The notes: generated by a model from the sequence alone, not told the origin. A stretch of 64,000 nt of DNA from Mactromeris polynyma (GCA_032209605.1 JASFXZ010000013.1:11739901-11803900); one strand, 5' to 3'; positions 1 to 13,000 are shown, counted from the stretch's first letter. Numbers and translations: made by a program.

Positions 1-475
1 AAAAAAATCACTGGATGTTAGGTGAAATAAAATTATTTTCAAAAAAATCACTGGATGTTAGGTGAAATAAAATTATTTTCAAAAAAATCACTGGATGTTT
101 ATAGGTGAAATAAAATTATTTTCAAAAAAATCACTATGTTTATAGGTGAAATAAAATTATTTTCAAAAAAATCACTGTATGTTAGGTGAAATAAAATTAT
201 TTTCAAAAAAATCACTGTATGTTAGGTGAAATAAAATTATTTTCAAAAAAATCACTGTATGTTAGGTGAAATAAAATTATTTTCAAAAAAATCACTGGAT
301 GTTAGGTGAAATAAAATTATTTTCAAAAAAATCACTGGATGTTAGGTGAAATAAAATTATTTTCAAAAAAATCACTGGATGTTAGGTGAAATAAAATTAT
401 TTTCAAAAAAATCACTGTATGTTAGGTGAAATAAAATTATTTTCAAAAAAATCACTGGATGTTAGGTGAAAATCA
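1..475. repeat. 40-bp tandem repeat, cut by window edge
   Basis: About twelve head-to-tail copies of an AT-rich unit of about 40 bp that contains the words aaaaaaatcactg and taggtgaaataaaatt. Copies differ mainly at ctggatg/ctgtatg and by a small 'tttata' insertion in the third and fourth copies. The array ends near 475, where the sequence becomes unique. The left end lies outside the window, so total copy number is unknown. It probably lies in an upstream intron of MED1. Confidence 0.95.
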
Positions 476-1589
476 TTTACGCAGTGTAATCTGAGAAAAC
501 CAAACAGTGTTTGGATCAGAGCTTAACATGTTTCGATGATAAACACTTGTATTTAGGCTGTACGTACTATATTTTATAACAGTGGGGTATAGAAAAATGA
601 AATTAAATCCAAAATGTCACTGTCGAAAGGAAGTGTCAATTTAAAATAACATAGAACTTGTTGAGTGATAGTTTTAATAATGTTATTATTATGGCACATA
701 GTATACAAAGCGCTTAACGCCTTAAATTTAATTCTCACAGGTTAGGGGACATCACGCGTCAACTCTGACTGTTTGGTATTTAGGCTCCAAAATACTGTTC
801 AGTATTTGGAATTCTCAGATTCCAATATTGACAGAATAAGTTAGATTGAAATAGAGAAGGATATTTTGGGGATCGAAATGTTTGTTCTGATCAGACAGAT
901 TTATAATGTTCACTGCTTTTACTGTGCTTTATATGCGGCTTATCATAGTTATATTCCAAGTTTTTCCATATTGATTTTATTGATATTTATATCCTTGCGA
1001 AATGTTTGCATTTTGTAAAATGATATAGGACACCATTTTAGTTTAATATGGTTTTTAGAGTCAATAAATTTGAGTTTGTATCAAACAAGATGTTTGATTG
1101 GGTAAGCAGACACAAGTCTGTTATAGGCCGATACGAGGTGACGTCACCATGCCTTACCGTGATAGCTCCTGCTGTTATCTATATAGGGTATAAAGTTCAT
1201 GGTTACCCATCAAAATGTTTATTTGCCATTTGGGATTTCAGGGATTTCCCTGACACAGAAGTCTTGAGTCCCTGACTCCCTTTTCTTTCTACCAACTCCC
1301 ATTTTCGACCTACTTGCATCCCTGGGACCCCTTAAAAACTTTTTTCAAGTATAAACTGTATATCTGGGACCCTACAAATAAAAATTTACTAAGGACCCCT
1401 AATTTATCGAACACAAGGGTCCTAGGACCCCTGGCTGAAAAATTCTTAGGAAAACCCTGGGATATAAATTAAATACTTAAATTTACTTTCCTAAATAACT
1501 GAATTTCTTTATCAGTATTTGAAAAAAACATAAAAGCTCACATTTACCCATGATTCAATATTCTCTATTTTCAGTACTGTAGCTTACAA
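476..1589. other. Probable MED1 intron, no gene seen
   Basis: No supportable exon. A 75-codon open frame at 1048-1275 has no recognisable protein similarity and no good splice signals. A 12-bp perfect palindrome with a CRE core lies at 1137-1148. Diverged, C-rich, repeat-like sequence with several 'ggacccc' words lies at 1260-1470. Confidence 0.5.
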
Positions 1590-1668
1590 TAGAGGGTACA
1601 ACGCAAGACTATTGTAACTCCTATGCATTTATATAGGAGTTACGATAGTATTGCACTAAACCCTCGAA
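1590..1668. repeat. About 78-bp palindromic hairpin element, copy 1
   Basis: The two halves are near-perfect reverse complements around a centre containing 'tgcatttata'. The outer ends read agagggt and accctcg-like. The same hairpin recurs at 7551-7626, 25316-25397 and 34807-34890. It is most likely a very short foldback MITE. Confidence 0.8.
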
Positions 1669-1765
1669 TTGTAATAGATAGTTCCCACATGTACAATAGT
1701 TACCTCCCTTGTTCTTAATCATCGGCTATTTTGATAGGCAAAACTGATACACACTTATAGGACTA

Positions 1766-2122
1766 CAGTGTTCTTTTTGGGGCCGAAATTCGGACCCATT
1801 CCCCTAACTCAAAAGTATGTTTTTTTCTCCTATCCTCCGTTAAAATTCCCCTCCTACAGCTTTTTTTTTAAATTGGAGATGTTGCCAGTATTGTTGATAT
1901 TTTTAGTCAGAAAGATAGAAACATTGACCTGTAATGAAACTAACTGATCTGTTAGCATATTTACATGTTTACATCACTGTAACAAAGAAGTGTAGTGAAT
2001 ACAGACATAGAAATATATACTTTTTTATGCGCATTATTTTCACCCTATTTTCCCCTCACAACGCTATTTTCCCCTATCTAAGGGCCCCGCCACCATTCCC
2101 CTAGAAGTGAAAAGAAACACTG
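1766..2122. mobile_element. MITE-like insertion inside family P copy
   Basis: It starts cagtgttctttt and ends aaaagaaacactg, imperfect terminal inverted repeats of about 13 bp. Flanks aggacta and aggagta look like a diverged 7-bp target duplication. Internal sequence is rich in 'cccct'. A related C-rich sequence may lie at about 31208-31500. Confidence 0.6.
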
Positions 2123-2174
2123 AGGAGTATTTCCCAAATATATGCTAATTGAGAAAATATCAAGAGAATATGGA

Positions 2175-2910
2175 GGCCATAATTAAAAAAGTCTTTGTTT
2201 GCCCTTTACCGACCCTAGATTTTAGAGGTGGGTAGGTAGGTAGGAAAAATATTTTATTTTATTGTGGAAATTTTAATATGTTTTAGTCGAAATGTATTGT
2301 TCGTGTGTGGTAATTTTGGCACGTGGTACATTGGGTGGGCGGGTACAGTAAAATAATTGTAAATATTAAAAAAGATACGATTAAATGACAAAATCATGTG
2401 GTTGTCAAAAACATAGTTAACATAAGCTCGGATCAATTCAGAAAAAATTAATGTTGGTAAAATGAAAGCAAAATTGACACTTTTATGTGTATTTTAATTT
2501 TTAATACTTTATATAGCCCGTCTGTTTTAGTGAGTATGAGCACGAGGCTTCAATAATTGTGGATGAAAAATTATAAGGGCAACTATGACCATTTTTGTGT
2601 CATACATTTTTCTAACTTTGGGTTCCAAAGTTTTTCTAAGCAAGAGGAAGTTATCATAATGCAAACATAATGAAACAAAAATAGTCATTGTTTTGTAACT
2701 AAGAAGAACAAACTGCACACATCGTAGTGTGACATAATGGTGTATAGTCGGGTTTATAACCAAAAAAAAAAAAAAAAAAAAAAAAATTAAAAAAAAAATT
2801 AAAAAAAAAAAAAAAAAAAAATCCGAATTTTGCAATAAAATTATTTGAGTCGGCGGCCAAATCTCGGGTCGGTCGGTAAAGGGCAAACAAACCTAATTTT
2901 AATTTAAGCC
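2175..2910. mobile_element. MITE with long TIRs and 7-bp target duplication
   Basis: The terminal inverted repeats share tttgccctttaccgacc and begin ggcc/ggct. The flanking 7-mer atatgga is present at both 2168-2174 and 2911-2917, as expected for a target site duplication. The centre holds an A-rich run at 2761-2820 that creates spurious poly-Phe frames on the other strand. It is inserted in the family P element. Confidence 0.75.
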
Positions 2911-2993
2911 ATATGGATGTGACAACCAGAATGTCTTCAACTTTCTGAGCCAACTTCCCACATGAACATAATGAATAAGATTTTTTATATATT

Positions 2994-3182
2994 CAGTCAA
3001 ACCTGTCTGTAAAGACCACCCATGGGAACAGCAAAATGTGGTCTTTGTTTACAGGTGGTCTCTATTAACAGATTAAATATCATTGAAAATGGTCTGATGG
3101 GAGATAAAATTGGTGGTCTTTGCAGACAGGTTTTGCAATAGTGGTCTTTGTTCACAGGTGGTCTTTAACACAGGTTTGACTG
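2994..3182. mobile_element. Foldback MITE, family A, copy 1
   Basis: A 189-bp element starting cagtcaaacctg and ending caggtttgactg, with internal inverted copies of ggtggtcttt. A nearly identical element lies at 24895-25083. That copy is flanked by TA on both sides, which suggests Tc1/mariner-type integration. Confidence 0.8.
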
Positions 3183-3490
3183 TACTTCCCAAATATGTGC
3201 TAATTGAGAAAATATCAAGAGAATATGGATGTGACAGCCAGAATGTCTTCAACTTTCTGAGTCAACTTCCCACTTGAACATAATGAATAAGATTTTTTTA
3301 TATAATAATATCTGATTATTTTATGAATGTTTACATTATATTTCCTATAAACTTTAAAGAAATTTGCCTATCAAAATGGCCGACTATTCAGAACAAGGGA
3401 GATAAATATTGTAAATGTGGGAACTATGTATTGACCAATGGTGCAGCTGCTGTCTGAGATTTGTCTCCAAACTCAGTTTTTATGACTATT

Positions 3491-3825
3491 TAAAGATGTA
3501 TCTGGCTCATCTGAACATAAAATGTTTGAATTGGTTATATCCAGTATTGTTGTTACATTGGCTAAAACATCTCTAATAAGAGCCATTGCAATGTAAAACC
3601 GATTGAAAAACATCTTATTTATCATATTACTGAAAGTAAAAACATGTCTAATAGCCAGATTTTTTTTTTAATTTTATGCTGTACAAACATTTTTCTTCAA
3701 CAAATACTGATCAATACATTATGAGTTCATTCTTTGTTAATGGGTGTTTATTGATGTTTTAACTATAGGAAATATATTTTTCATGTTTGGTTAGGTAAAC
3801 AAATGAACAAAAAATGAGCATAGTA
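3491..3825. repeat. Interspersed repeat family Q, copy 1
   Basis: A segment of about 335 bp beginning taaagatgtatctgg and ending near aaaatgagcatagta. It recurs at 33379-33733 and 35964-36296 in the same orientation. No coding frame and no clear terminal inverted repeats, so the class is unknown. Confidence 0.75.
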
Positions 3826-4013
3826 TTACTTTAAGTCAGATGAACTTTAATTTTTCACTGATATACTGAGTACTGTCTTATCAATCTTGCTGCAAGTATC
3901 TTGGTATTCTATTCAACGATTCACTGATACCGTCATGATTGTATCTATATATATGTATTCAGAAAAACGTTGCGTAATCTTGATACATATATGTGCTGTT
4001 TCTTTTTTTGCAG

Positions 4014-4088
4014 GAAACAGAAAAATAAAGGTTATCTTGCCTTGTCATCTTTGGAATCAGATCTCAATCAATTAGCACAGCTTCAAAG
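4014..4088 (+). CDS. MED1: MED1 exon (first visible)
   Basis: The acceptor follows a tttctttttttgcag tract and the donor is AAG|gtaata. The exon encodes KGYLALSSLESDLNQLAQLQ, which aligns with the YLALQSLEQDL segment of vertebrate MED1. Its first base completes a codon begun in an upstream exon. I found no candidate for that exon between 476 and 4013. Confidence 0.9.
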
Positions 4089-7000
4089 GTAATATTTGAT
4101 GATATTTGTCACTGAATATGTTTTTCGGTGCAGCCGTACTAACATGGTTTTGCTTATTGCATATTCAGTGTTTTGTAAACCAATCAAATCTCACGTTAAC
4201 CACTAAGACAATTTAGCACAATTTCTCTTCAATTTAAAAATGTGTGTAACCTTGAAGCAGATTGGTTAACAGTGTTTATAGTGTATTTCAAGATTTATCC
4301 AGTAAGTAGTGTTTTTTATGTTGTACAACAACTTTTAACCTTCAGATTGCGTCAAATTTGCAAACTTCAAGTTGCGCCGACCATCTTTTTTAAAGATATT
4401 TCTTGTTTATATAGATATTTGATATTTATTCTCATTGAGTTGAACTTTTTGTTGGGGCTTAGAAGAATAAACAGCATTTTCTTATCAATTTAAATTGAAA
4501 AAGAAAATTATACTATTTTGTTGGCGGAACGGGGCTGATATTAGCCCCCAAGTACGGAGAATTGAGGGCCCTGTTTCCACACATTCCTGAAGTGTTATAG
4601 TACAATGTTATCTTCTTAACTAACAATAAATATTTGACTGAAGTATTTTATTCATACTACTTAATACAAGAAATTTACAGGGACATAAATGTATTCAGTT
4701 CAAGGGTTTGACTCAGAACAATTGTAAATCAGCTGCGGTAAAGAGTCAGTCGCAGTGATCTTGCCTTCATCCATTGACTGATTGTCTTAAAACAGTTTAT
4801 TGAGAGACATATTGTTGTATTCCTGTACATGCTGTATGTACTAGTGATGGAGTGATGATCGAAAATAATCAAACAATCGTCGCTAGACATCCGACGTCTG
4901 CGACAATCGATTATAATCGGAAATTGTGACTGAAGTGTTATTTCAATAAGATGATATTATATATATTCAAATTTTAAAGTTCGAAACCTGGATATACTTT
5001 AAAATCTTAAATCTAGTCAATAGTAGTCAAATACTTGTTGAATGATAAAATGTTCTTATAATATAAGAGAAATGTAAAACCCCATTGATGTTAAATGTAG
5101 TTAAAAAGAGATAAATAAATTTGTACAATTGAATTAGACTGTCAGCATAATACTTATACTAAAAAGCTTCTTATTTCTATTATTTCCGATTAAGAGTTTT
5201 CAAACTGATATGATAATCTTCTGTTTCAGTTCTATAAATGGTGTTGCTAATTACATTCACAAGTCTCCACTTGGTATCCTGCTCCCTCGAAGAGGAGGTA
5301 TGTACTTAACTTTGAACCAATCAAAGTCCTTTAAATTATCTATTTAGCCAATCTATTTGCTAGAGGAGGTACGTACTTAACTGTGAACCAATCAAAGTCC
5401 TTTAAATTATCTATTTAGCCAATCTATCGCTAGAGGAGGTATGTACTTAACTGTGAACCAATCAAAGTCCTTTAAATTATCTATTTAGCCAATCTATCGC
5501 TAGAGGAGGTACGTACTTCACTGTGAACCAATCAAAGTCCTTTAAATTATCTATTTAGCCAATCTATCGCTAGAGGAGGTATGTACTTAACTGTGAACCA
5601 ATCAAAGTCCTTTAAATTATCTATTTAGCCAATCTATCGCTAGAGGAGGTACGTACTTAACTGTGAACCAATCAAAGTCCTTTAAATTATCTATTTAGCC
5701 AATCTATCGCTAGAGGAGGTACGTACTCCACTGTGAACCAATCAAAGTCCTTTAAATTATCTATTTAGTCAATCTATCTCTAGAGTTCGTGTTCCATGTA
5801 TATCTGCCACTTTGACCTCTTGTTTGATGTACTGCAAGTGAGAATTAATTTTGGGGACAACCGGATTTCTGTTTGGTTGTCCAAGTGAATGTGTATTTTT
5901 CTATAATAGACTAACTGTGAGACACACAGTTTACTCAGAATGGACTGGAGTAAGTACAATATACAAACTTAATTATGGTTTATTTAGCACCAAAATTTAC
6001 GCTAATGAACTATGAATACAGTAAAATCTCACTTAAAGACCACCTCATTATTAAGACCACAATTTTCAAGTCCATTTTGACTGTTCCGCTCTTTATTCAA
6101 ACCCAATATTAAGACCACCTCAATATTAAGAGAAGTTTTCAAGGGTCCCAAGGGTGGTCTTATTATTGAGGTTTTACTGTAGTTGACAAGTGATCGTCGG
6201 TCCGTCGGTATGCCTGTCCGTCTGTTTCTTTCGGATCAATAACTCAAGAGCCCTTTGACCTATCATCCTCCGCACATTCACCTTGGGTAGCAGAGGAACC
6301 CTATTGATTTTGGGGTCACAGGGTCAAAGGTGAAGGTCACATGGGGGCATAATGTTTTACAAACATCTCTTGTTTCTCTACTGTTGCATATATGAAGTAT
6401 AAAATGTGCTTTTATCTCAGTATGTCTTTCTTTCTTGTATTGTAGGTCATCCTATGAAGTTAATATATTACGTCTCGCCATATGATCTACTGTGTAAGAA
6501 AACAATGTCCTCTCATGCCATGACAGTGGAAGGTAAGTTTGTAATCATAGTTATCATCTGAGATGTAAATCATCCCCTCAATATCAGGGGTTCCACTAGT
6601 TGCTAAATCTCATTTTGATAATTTTTGACCAGATTTAAACATTTTATAGCCAAAATACCTATAGAGCAAAATGGACTCTTCTGCCAGAATCCTGAGGGTC
6701 AAAATATGTCATTTTGTTAATTCCAGGGATTTTAGGGTCAAATTGATCCCCTGACTATGTTTCGTTAAGGTAGTAAAAAATACCTTCATTTCATATTTTT
6801 TTCATCGTACTGTTTCCATGCTGCAAGTATTCGTAGTTCAATGTGTTCATAAGACCAATCATTGCTTATTATATCTGAGATTAAACTGGATTCTTGATAG
6901 AGATTTAAACTGTGAACATTTCTCTAATTTGGTATGTTTGCAGTAATTGCCTTTTGCTCCAGTGTCATTACAGAATAGTATTTAAGTCAAATTGCTTGCA

Positions 7001-10000
7001 AAGAACTCGCACTAGCCAAACATTTGATTAGAATTTAAATTCTTGTTTTTCCTTCTTAATGTTTACTCTAATCAATCAGCCCCTTTTTTATTGCAAATTT
7101 GGGGCCGATATTGGGCCAAAGAAAAAAAAAATATATTTTTCTGCTTTTTAGTAAATTGTTTAAATTTTTAGCCTTATAAAACCCAAATTTGGTGATTCAT
7201 GATGCAAATTTCTCCTTTCGAAAGAACCCATCGTACCTCCCCAAAAATGGCTGTCTTTGCAGTTTCTTATGGACCTCTTAGAATGTTAACTATTAACTGT
7301 TTTCTCTTTTCAGCCATTACTGATAATCATCTTGGTCATAGTGTAACAGTGACCCTTGAACCATGTCCTTACTTGAACAAGTTACAAACTATACCCTTGA
7401 TGAGTATGAGATCCAATCAGGATGGTAGAAGGTAGGAACACTTAACTATTACTGAATAAAATACAGGACTTTCTTATTCCAGGGCTTTCTGAGGGTGGGA
7501 ATTACATATAGTTTTCATTGAGAAGTGGAAACTTAGTGGAAAATACCAAATCGAGGGTTCAGCGCAAGACTCCTAATTCCTATGTATTTATAGAGGATTT
7601 AGTATAGTCTTACACTGAACCCTCGAAATACTAGTTACTATGATAAATTTTGACAATTCTTTATTTTCCAGTATGTATACATAACAGTTATGCTTTAGTT
7701 TATCCAGTCTTTATCAAGACTTTAATATTTCATACTTCAAAATAAATATACTTGAAATTCAAAATACATAGTTATTTCTCTGGGGCGGGGGGATTTTCAT
7801 TTAAAGAATATTGCAGGATTTTGGGAACTGGGTCAAATGTCGGCTCCAATAACAGACAAACTAGGGCCCTGAAACTTGATCATAAATCATTTCTTTGCTG
7901 TGTAAGAAAACAATCTGTTTTAAATTGAATTGATGCCATGTTTTGTGGAAGAAATTGGGTTTTGATATAAATATAAGAAAATTCAAGTCGAGCGGTGACA
8001 TTATTATTCGTGTGTATAAAGGTCTTGTGAATGTTAATGAATCTTATAAATGCTTTAATGTATTACTATGTTTCTTGAAGACATCTCAAGGAGATGTCTG
8101 TAGCAAGTAAAAAAATATTGTTCTACTTTATGTATTCCTCGTGAGGCTCATTCCTTGGAAATTAACAAGTTAGCATCAATGTGTTAACAGAGAGGTGTGA
8201 TATTGATAGCAAGGTTCGAACGCACAACCTCAGCATTGTGTACCTTGATATCTTGTGTACTACACTACTGCTACGCCTTCTAGCTTACACCATGTCTTAT
8301 CAGCTGTAATATACTTCATCAGAGGTGTCAATAAGAGCCAGGAGCCGGTAAAATTACCCAGTAACTTAAGCATCATCACCTGACTACTTTTCTTGTATGA
8401 GTGACTATAATTAAGGGGAGTACACACAGCCCCCTGCCTACTTTTAGTGATTTCCCTGCCACTTCAAGAATAAGTGACACCCCTGCTTCATACTGCGCAT
8501 TATGAATAAAACATTTCATTCCCTTGTTCAGAAAAGAAAATCTGCTTATGAATACATGTGTGATTTTTGTATTTTGTCATTATGTAATATGATACAATAA
8601 GTTTCGTCTTAGAAGTTGCTATTTTTGGGAGAAATGATTTATTTGTATGTTGACAAAATGTAATGATTAATCACATGTTTGTTTATCTGTTTCAGCTTGC
8701 ATCAATTTCAAAATGTGAACAATGTTAACAGCTGTAGTCTGTATGCCAACTTTGCCCTTGTTTTGCCCCACGCTATACCGGTCGCTTTGTCAGTCATCAC
8801 TTCCATTAAAGATATAACAGGTTTGTAGTCTTCTTTGAATTCCTCTTAAAACTGTATGATTTGTTTGAAATGATTTATTTGATAGTATAGCTGTATCAAT
8901 CTGAAGTCCTGCGCACAAATTGTCCAGGGGCAATATAACAGAAACATCTTAAGTAAAATCTTATCCTTATCCTTAAAATTACACTTTCCTTAACTGGTTT
9001 ATTTAACATACAGGCTATTATATGGTCAAATCAGGAGTGATAAATAAGTATTTTTTTTTTTTTTTTTTTTTTGTAATGAGAAGTATTAATATGTTGTTGT
9101 CATTACCATCAGCCTAACAGTTTTAATGTGGTTTTGGAATTACATCCATTTGAAGTTTTGAACTTAAGTGAAAATAGTTAAGATTTACTTAAGATGCTTC
9201 TGTAATACGGGCCCAGGAGTATACATGTATTTACATAATTGTGAGGCTTGAAATTTATATTTACAAATGACTTGGTTCAACTAGATTTTATCCTATTAAA
9301 CAACATAAGTTACGTGTTGCCGAAATAATGGTGCAGTGCTTGTTCCTGGAGGTTTGCAGAGTTACAACCTGCCTCACCAGTCGATGATTCCGTGTGACTT
9401 GTATCAAGTGGTTAACGTAAGAGCCACGGAAAACAGTAGTTATTACAGTCCGACCTCGTTTATCTGACAACCTTTTACCCGAATACTTTGTATCATCCGA
9501 AATAAATATAAGGTCTCAATGTATTTTCTTAGGCACATCAAATTGCCATGTATCATTCAATTAAAATTTTGAAACGATGAATTCAATTGAACATGTTCTG
9601 ACTGTACATGATTCTTAATGTATCTGTGTAAGATATAGTGTTGTAATTCTGTTGGTTTGTTCACAAAATGTGTCAGTTCACTTGATATGTTTGACAGAAA
9701 TTCTTTTGAAATGGTGAAAAACATAATGTTTTACTAAGAAGAAAATACTTGTTTGGTCTAATCTATTATCAAAGACTCTAGTTCTAGAGCAAAGTGCTTG
9801 TGTCAATGCTGTGTAAATTACAGAATGCTCCGATGTCATTTTGTTATAGCTACATAATGTTTTGACATAATGCATTGAAAGTAATGGGAAATTTAAAGGA
9901 ATTATGTTTCAAGTTTTGGATAGCATAGAAGACTATTACAATTGTGACCTTATTTTGGAAACATTGCTGAAGGCTTTATGAAGTGTGTTACATAATGGTG

Positions 10001-13000
10001 TGTTTATGTTGCAGGTTTAGATGTCACCTGTGAAAAAGAGAAACCATTTTTGTCACTTTTACTACAGCATTGTTCTAAAGGAAGTGTCGTCAACAATGAA
10101 GAATTGTTTGTGGTGTGTTTCAGTTCCTCATAGAAATGTTTATATGTCATTCTCTGAGATTTTTGGCCCAAATGACGTATCTGAATGGTCACTACAAAAT
10201 AATTTTTTTGCAAAACAACATTTTTCAGGGAATGACAACACTTTAAATATACAAAAATTTAATTACAGCAAATATGTTTGCAGATGCAATAATATTCTAC
10301 AAGCATATTCTTATTATTATTTTCCTTTAGAAAAGGGGCCATCTCTATGTTTACTGATAATTGTTTTTCCTCTGCTCGCCGCTGAATTATAAATCTTTTA
10401 CTGAAATGTTTTAATTAGCTGTTGCAATTAATGTGAAAACATGACATCATTTTTATTCTGTTTTTCTTAGAAAGAGGCTTGGTGCATTTCGGCCGAAAAT
10501 CTCAGAGAATTACACATTTACTTAATATTTGTTATTAACTAAATGATGATGTTTTTGAATTATTTGAGAACATATATGATTGATGGAAATACTGCATATG
10601 TGTTTAGTTCAAGTTAAATGATTATATTTGATGTTAACATAGGAATTTTGAAGAAACCCTACATTTTGACTTCCATATTTGTTTGTCTAAGTTTCTTTGC
10701 ATTCTTCGATCTCAAATCTGCTGTACAAATGAATTACCTCCCTTGCCTACTTTTGGATATCTGCTCCAGTCTTTGATACCTCCATTTTTTCTTTTGTCTG
10801 TGACTAGTGATTTTGTTTCTTAATATTCAAGAAAATGTTCACTAGAGATTTAGAAATAAAATACTGACTAAAATAATGTAGAAATAAAATATTCATACCT
10901 GGTTGTAATTAAGTGTCATTATTGATAGCTAGTCTATATGGTATGGTGTGATGTTAATGTCACGGTGTGTAGACACTTGTATGGAGAGTTTATTGTTCAC
11001 TTTCAGACTCTTCCAGACCAACAACACATATATTTCTTCAACAAAAACTCCGAAGGTTGTCTCGGACAGACAGGCGCTCTAGTCACTAAAATTCCATTCA
11101 CCCATCCAACTTGTGTTCCCAAAGTTCTTAATCTTCTACGCCAGCAACTCATGTTTAATTCTGTTATACGAAGTCTTGTTCGACCGCAAGCAAAAAGAGG
11201 TAAGTCGTACTCATTATCAGATGATTTGATATCCTGGTTTGATTAAGCTTTCTGTCTATCTCAGGCATGAGAATTTTCTGCGGATTTGACGCTCTCAAGG
11301 GCCGTTTTTTGAGACAATTTAGGCCATCTTAGATGCTTAAAGCCAGGAGCTTCAGCGGCCCCCTGGAGCCCTGGAAGAATTTTCAGCTGATTTTGAAATT
11401 TTGCATTCTCATGCGTACTATCTGTAAAATTACTACCATTGAAGACAAGCAGATATTTTCTGTTCCATAGAGATACTTTTCTAATGATGTTCTAAGTTGA
11501 TAAGTATGAAATGTTCACCAAAATTATTTACAATACCTGATGTAAAATTTTTTTATATAATATTATAAAACACAAGAAATATTCTGGAAACAAAATTCTT
11601 ATGGTATTGTGATACAGACGACAGCAGGAATGAGAATTTTCTGCCATTTGGCGGATTGCCACTTGGTGAAACCATATTTCTGTTTTAAGCTCTACTGGCC
11701 AACGGCCCTGAGACCTATGAAATGTGACCGTAATCTGTATAGTTTTATATTTCTGTTTCTCTTTCACAGACATAATGTATAAACCCAATTCGAGAAGGCT
11801 TTCATTATCGATTTATCCATTATATTGAGTATAGGGTGGGAAGGTTGTTTAAATAATATTTTTCAATTATGAATGGATGAATAGGTTGTATACAACACCC
11901 CTATAATCGATATTTGGGTAGACACGATAATGAATGAAATAGCGAATTTGAGTTATACTTGAGTAATGTTGGAAGTGTATATGTTAATATATAATGTTAC
12001 GTATTCTTTCAGAGTACCAGTCGGGCGTGGTATTTGAACTGACTGCTGTATCACTTACATATATCAGTGTCATGTTTGAACACCCATTGCAACACTCCAT
12101 GCTTACAGGTGGGTGATAAAATCCAGATACTCATGAAAGATACACTTCTGTTTAAGTTTGTTTCATCGGGTTTAACGCCGTTTCTCAACGATATTTCAGT
12201 TATATACGGCGGCCGGTTCACCTAACCATTTTTTCCTGGACTGAATTCTTACCAGTACTAACTTACCCTTCCACAAGGAGCCGGCAACTTCTCTACGTGT
12301 GGAGGAAAATCGACATTTTTATCAAATTTTCATGGAAGGGTATGACCTGCCGCGATCGGGAATCGAACCCAGTTCGGCGGGTTACAAGTCCAGCGCACTA
12401 ACCACTGGACCACGGCCGCGGCTACTACTGTTTAAGTTGTACTTTATTTCCATCTTGGTGTAAAAGTAACTGCAATGTCAGTGACTATTTATGGTTTTTT
12501 CACTTCAAACAAGGATCAAATTTATTTTTCATGATGCTATTTTTAAAAATGTTTGCTGGTCCTTTTGGAATACGGCCCTTGAAATAATAAGTTGTGCAGA
12601 ATTTTATGTGACCTGGCCCTATGTTCACAGAGGATCAACTGATCCGGATCAACTGGAAAAGCTTCTTGAATATGCACCTATTTGGATAATTGTGGCTAAA
12701 ACAATTGCAAAGTAGATAAGCAAACAAATTTTCGTAAGATATTTGTTACATAAGAAATTTTTAAGTAAGGAGTTTACAAGCTTCTCAAGTTTCTTCTATA
12801 TTCGTTTCTTATTACTTTCAGAATTATTAATAACTTTACACTGTAAATGAAACATAAGCATGCACATATTGAAGTGTGTAAACAATGGAAATTTCTTTGA
12901 AATGTTCTTTAATATACTGGTACTGCCAACTACAAATTATTTTTTTTCTTTAATTCCTACCAAGTAAGTGGGATGACATTTGTTTTTGTTGTGTCATAAA

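Larger units (their letters stand above)
1678..3427. mobile_element. Inverted-repeat MITE (family P) broken by nested insertions
   Basis: The outer ends are inverted copies of each other: left atagttcccacat then acctcccttgttc, right gaacaagggagat then atgtgggaactat. Uninterrupted relatives lie at 21893-22209, 42744-43071 and 56373-56702. This copy is split by an element at 1766-2122 and another at 2175-2910. Part of its core is duplicated around a third element at 2994-3182. There is no coding capacity, so it would be non-autonomous. Confidence 0.8.

Noticed and set aside
1048..1275. Upstream MED1 exon candidate
   Set aside because: The 75-codon frame does not resemble the N-terminal Med1 segment expected before the exon at 4014 and lacks suitable splice sites.
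2527..2953. Poly-Phe proteins on the minus strand
   Set aside because: They come from the A-rich run at 2761-2820 inside a MITE.
10021..10392. Stand-alone 123-codon gene
   Set aside because: It is a different frame across a MED1 exon that reads through the donor into the intron.
12350..12425. Functional tRNA-Thr gene on the minus strand
   Set aside because: The tRNA-like part is the head of a longer element with target duplications, and the same head recurs with SINE bodies. It is a SINE promoter, not a free tRNA gene.
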